The notes below the pieces were generated by a model. That model worked only from the letters and a program-made list of their open reading frames with translations. It searched no databases and was not told the DNA's origin. Positions 62,101 to 64,000 of a DNA stretch of 64,000 bases are shown one piece after another. Position numbers and translations under genes: made by a program. The stretch's first letter is position 1; the number at the start of each line of letters is the position of its first letter. The stretch comes from Paramecium sonneborni (lineage: Eukaryota > Ciliophora > Oligohymenophorea > Peniculida > Parameciidae), in assembly GCA_905182985.1 (NCBI GenBank), contig CAJJDN010000063.1:144106-208105 (forward strand), given 5' to 3'.

Positions 62101-62884
62101 GAACCTTTAGGGGCTCTTTAAGGAGATAATGTATGGGATGCTGCTAAAAGTGCATCTAATTTTAGAATCAGATCAAATAAATAAGGTTATGTATATTTTA
62201 ATGAATTACTCTATGAAACTATTCGATTTACATTTAAAGAAAGTGTATTCAAAACTGGATCTCTTGTTGGAAGATCTCAAATGAAACAATTTGATTTAGC
62301 AATGAAAAGAAAGATGAAAGAAAATAACATGAAATCAGAGTAATAATAAGATTAGGAATATTTTTAAGATGAATATAGCTCTAAACATTAAAACTTCAAT
62401 ATTTTATCAGAATATCTAAATGTATTGATAGCTCTTAAGACATGGGAAGCATATACTATAAAATTGATAGAGAAAACAAAAAACCTTAATGAATACACAG
62501 AATAAACAAGTTCCTCAGATATAGAAAATAAAGCTTAAATGCATAATGAAGCATCATTATCTAGATCATCTTAAATTAGATTAGGTTAAATAATAGATCT
62601 GGATGATTTAAGAGTTTAACGTAATTATGGATATTTGAATATTTACAAGGAAACATAACAATATCAATATTACCAGCCATGTCTCTTATTAGAGCCTATT
62701 AGTAAATCATCATAATAAGAAACAACAATTCAAAGATCTCCATCAACACTCCTTGATAATAAAAGTATTAATTTTTCAATAGTTAGGATAGGCAAATCAG
62801 AGGAAGACATTAATAAAAAGACAGTCTTCTTTATTTAAATAGAATGTGTAATCTTTCAAAGATGTTGTAGATAAAGTGTTTTGA
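56108..62884 (+). CDS. Four-domain voltage-gated cation channel alpha subunit (2215 aa)
   Basis: Six exons (56108-56268, 56293-57602, 57631-58919, 58946-61331, 61361-62764, 62787-62884) with introns of 24, 28, 26, 29 and 22 nt sum to 2216 codons. Four repeats of six membrane helices with S4 segments and re-entrant pore loops are visible, the CaV/NaV/NALCN layout. S4 examples are SPLRAMRILIQLGK (I), KVLRASKAFMLYRVIK (II), LVYLRPLMMI (III) and FKGLLRLLRVLLF (IV). Pore motifs are TMDNW (I, Asp462), TNDDA (II, Asp1167), SLDGW (III, Asp1548) and TGDDW (IV, Asp1849), an all-Asp ring where CaV channels have EEEE. A long charged linker joins repeats I and II (~residues 520-930), and a ~300-residue cytoplasmic C-terminus follows repeat IV. 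In Paramecium, CaV-type channels sit in the ciliary membrane; a Ca2+ channel role is likely but inferred. The stop is 36 bases from the MAK16 stop. Confidence 0.92.
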
Positions 62885-62920
62885 TATTAGATTTATACTA
62901 TAAATTATTTTATAAACAAA

Positions 62921-63925
62921 TCAAAATGTAATTTATTATTTTTTTCTATCTTCTATTTCTTCCTCTTCTTCATATTGCAATTAAACCCTTGTTTTCTTTT
63001 TTTTAATATCCTTAATTTCATCATCTAAAATAATAATGATTAAATATCTACCCTATCTTCTCAATTAATTAAATGTCTATTTTTTAAATAGTCTTTTATC
63101 ATCTTCTTAATTATCTTCATCCTAATCTTCTTCATCATCATCATCTTCTTCTAAATCATTTGGATCAAATATCAATTCTTCATCTGAATAATCTTCTTCT
63201 TCCTCTTCCAATTCTTATTATTCTCTCTATTAATTATTAATAATCTATATTTACTTCTTCTTCATCTTCTACTTAATTTTAACCAACCACTTTTTCAAAT
63301 GCTTTTGAATTATAATTCATTATTTCATTATATACTCCATTTTTTAATCTATCCATTAATTCTTATTCTATAGCATTCTCTAAATTAGCAGCCACTAATG
63401 CTTTCTATTCTCTTATCTTATCTCTTCTTTCTGCTTTCTTCTTTATGGGAATCAATTCCTTGCTAATATTATTAATCTTTCTTACAATCCCTTCAATCTC
63501 ATCTTCCTTATCCTTATCAACATCTATCTCAACTTTGTCAGTCTTTACTTATTCTTATGTATCATAAAATTACTCCAATATTTTAACTATTCATCTATTT
63601 AACTCAATGCCTAATATTTCTATCTTTCTATCTTACTTATTCATAGTTCTTTGATAATAGTATTCTCTCCCACAATTCTTTTGGTTTCTATGCTCTTTCT
63701 GCTGTTTTTACATAAAGATAACATAAACCCTTTTCTTCTTTAATTGTGGCATATTATGAATTTGCTAATGGACATGATTGTTTTGAACATAAACCTGTCA
63801 CATTATATTCATTTCTACAGAAATTCTATGAAATTGTTCTAAGCATATTCATTACTATCTTACTTTATCTTAAATGAACAATGTCCTCGATTTATCACTT
63901 ACCATACTACTTCGTCAATTTACAT
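62921..63925 (-). CDS. MAK16: MAK16 ribosome-biogenesis protein (291 aa)
   Basis: Six exons (63925-63864, 63838-63637, 63610-63486, 63462-63255, 63226-63052, 63024-62921) with introns of 25, 26, 23, 28 and 27 nt sum to 292 codons. The N-terminus MQIDEVVWQVIN, then CSFKIK and NFCRNEYNVTGLC, SCPLANSQYATI, KELWERI, YWSNFMIHKNKQRLTK and KELIPIKKKAERRDK are MAK16 signatures, including the conserved cysteines. The tail is acidic (DLEEDDDDEED) and then basic, as in the family. MAK16 acts in the nucleolus in 60S subunit assembly and 25S/28S rRNA maturation. Length matches (~300). It converges on the channel gene with a 36-base gap. Confidence 0.95.
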
Positions 63926-64000
63926 TATTTATTTATTAATAATAATATTTATATCAATTAACAATTATTATCATATATCAAAAAATATATATTTCAAGGT
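63926..64000. promoter_or_regulatory. 5' flank of MAK16
   Basis: AT-rich upstream sequence up to the window end, presumably promoter and 5' UTR. No specific element recognised. Confidence 0.4.

Noticed and set aside
1..64000. Standard genetic code, bacterial or viral origin
   Set aside because: Conserved proteins (MAK16, CK2, kinases, channel) are interrupted by many TAA/TAG codons at Gln-like positions but never by TGA, and carry 22-29 nt introns. Only a ciliate fits.
1..64000. Tetrahymena as the source
   Set aside because: It shares the code, but its introns are usually longer. The uniformly ~25-nt introns and the trichocyst matrix protein favour Paramecium.

Overview
The window reads as macronuclear-type DNA of a ciliate of the Paramecium group. 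It is very AT-rich. Its genes only make sense when TAA and TAG are read as glutamine and TGA is the sole stop. Their introns are 22-29 nt long and run GT...AG. I fixed gene models by requiring the exon lengths to sum to a whole number of codons and the splices to restore conserved motifs. A trichocyst matrix protein gene supports Paramecium over Tetrahymena.

Left third (1-26.7 kb): this is a cluster of related ciliate Ser/Thr kinases. Two minus-strand genes (2023-4519 and 10184-13434) each encode two kinase domains in one reading frame, a type 'B' domain followed by a type 'A' domain. In the second gene the B domain has lost the catalytic aspartate (HRD to HQE). On the plus strand the same two domain types occur as separate neighbouring genes, B at 16796-20040 and A at 21454-24210, each with a long Gln-rich coiled-coil tail. 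A fifth member (B type, 43289-47433, minus) lies further right. The spaces between these kinases are unusually long for this kind of genome. They hold decayed coding sequence, including a Tc1/mariner-like transposase remnant near 7.6-8.8 kb and an inverted repeat around the A-type gene.

Middle (26.7-43 kb): an 11.5-kb gene encodes a 3801-residue fibrocystin-L/PKHD1-like surface protein (signal peptide, IPT/TIG repeats, PA14, a discoidin-like segment, two G8 domains, parallel beta-helix stretches, one C-terminal membrane helix). It is followed by a small gene of unknown function and a casein kinase II alpha gene on the minus strand.

Right third (47-64 kb): a gene-poor stretch with decayed fragments comes first, then a 476-residue protein of unknown function (minus), a trichocyst matrix protein, a damaged coiled-coil gene, a four-domain voltage-gated cation channel of 2215 residues with an all-aspartate pore ring, and the ribosome-biogenesis factor MAK16 (minus).

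Assembly caution: each of the three single Ns (16180, 25767, 41610) sits between two copies of the same ~1.01-1.07 kb sequence. These look like contig ends that overlap but were not merged. They create false 5' duplicates of the B-type kinase, the fibrocystin-like gene and the CK2 gene.
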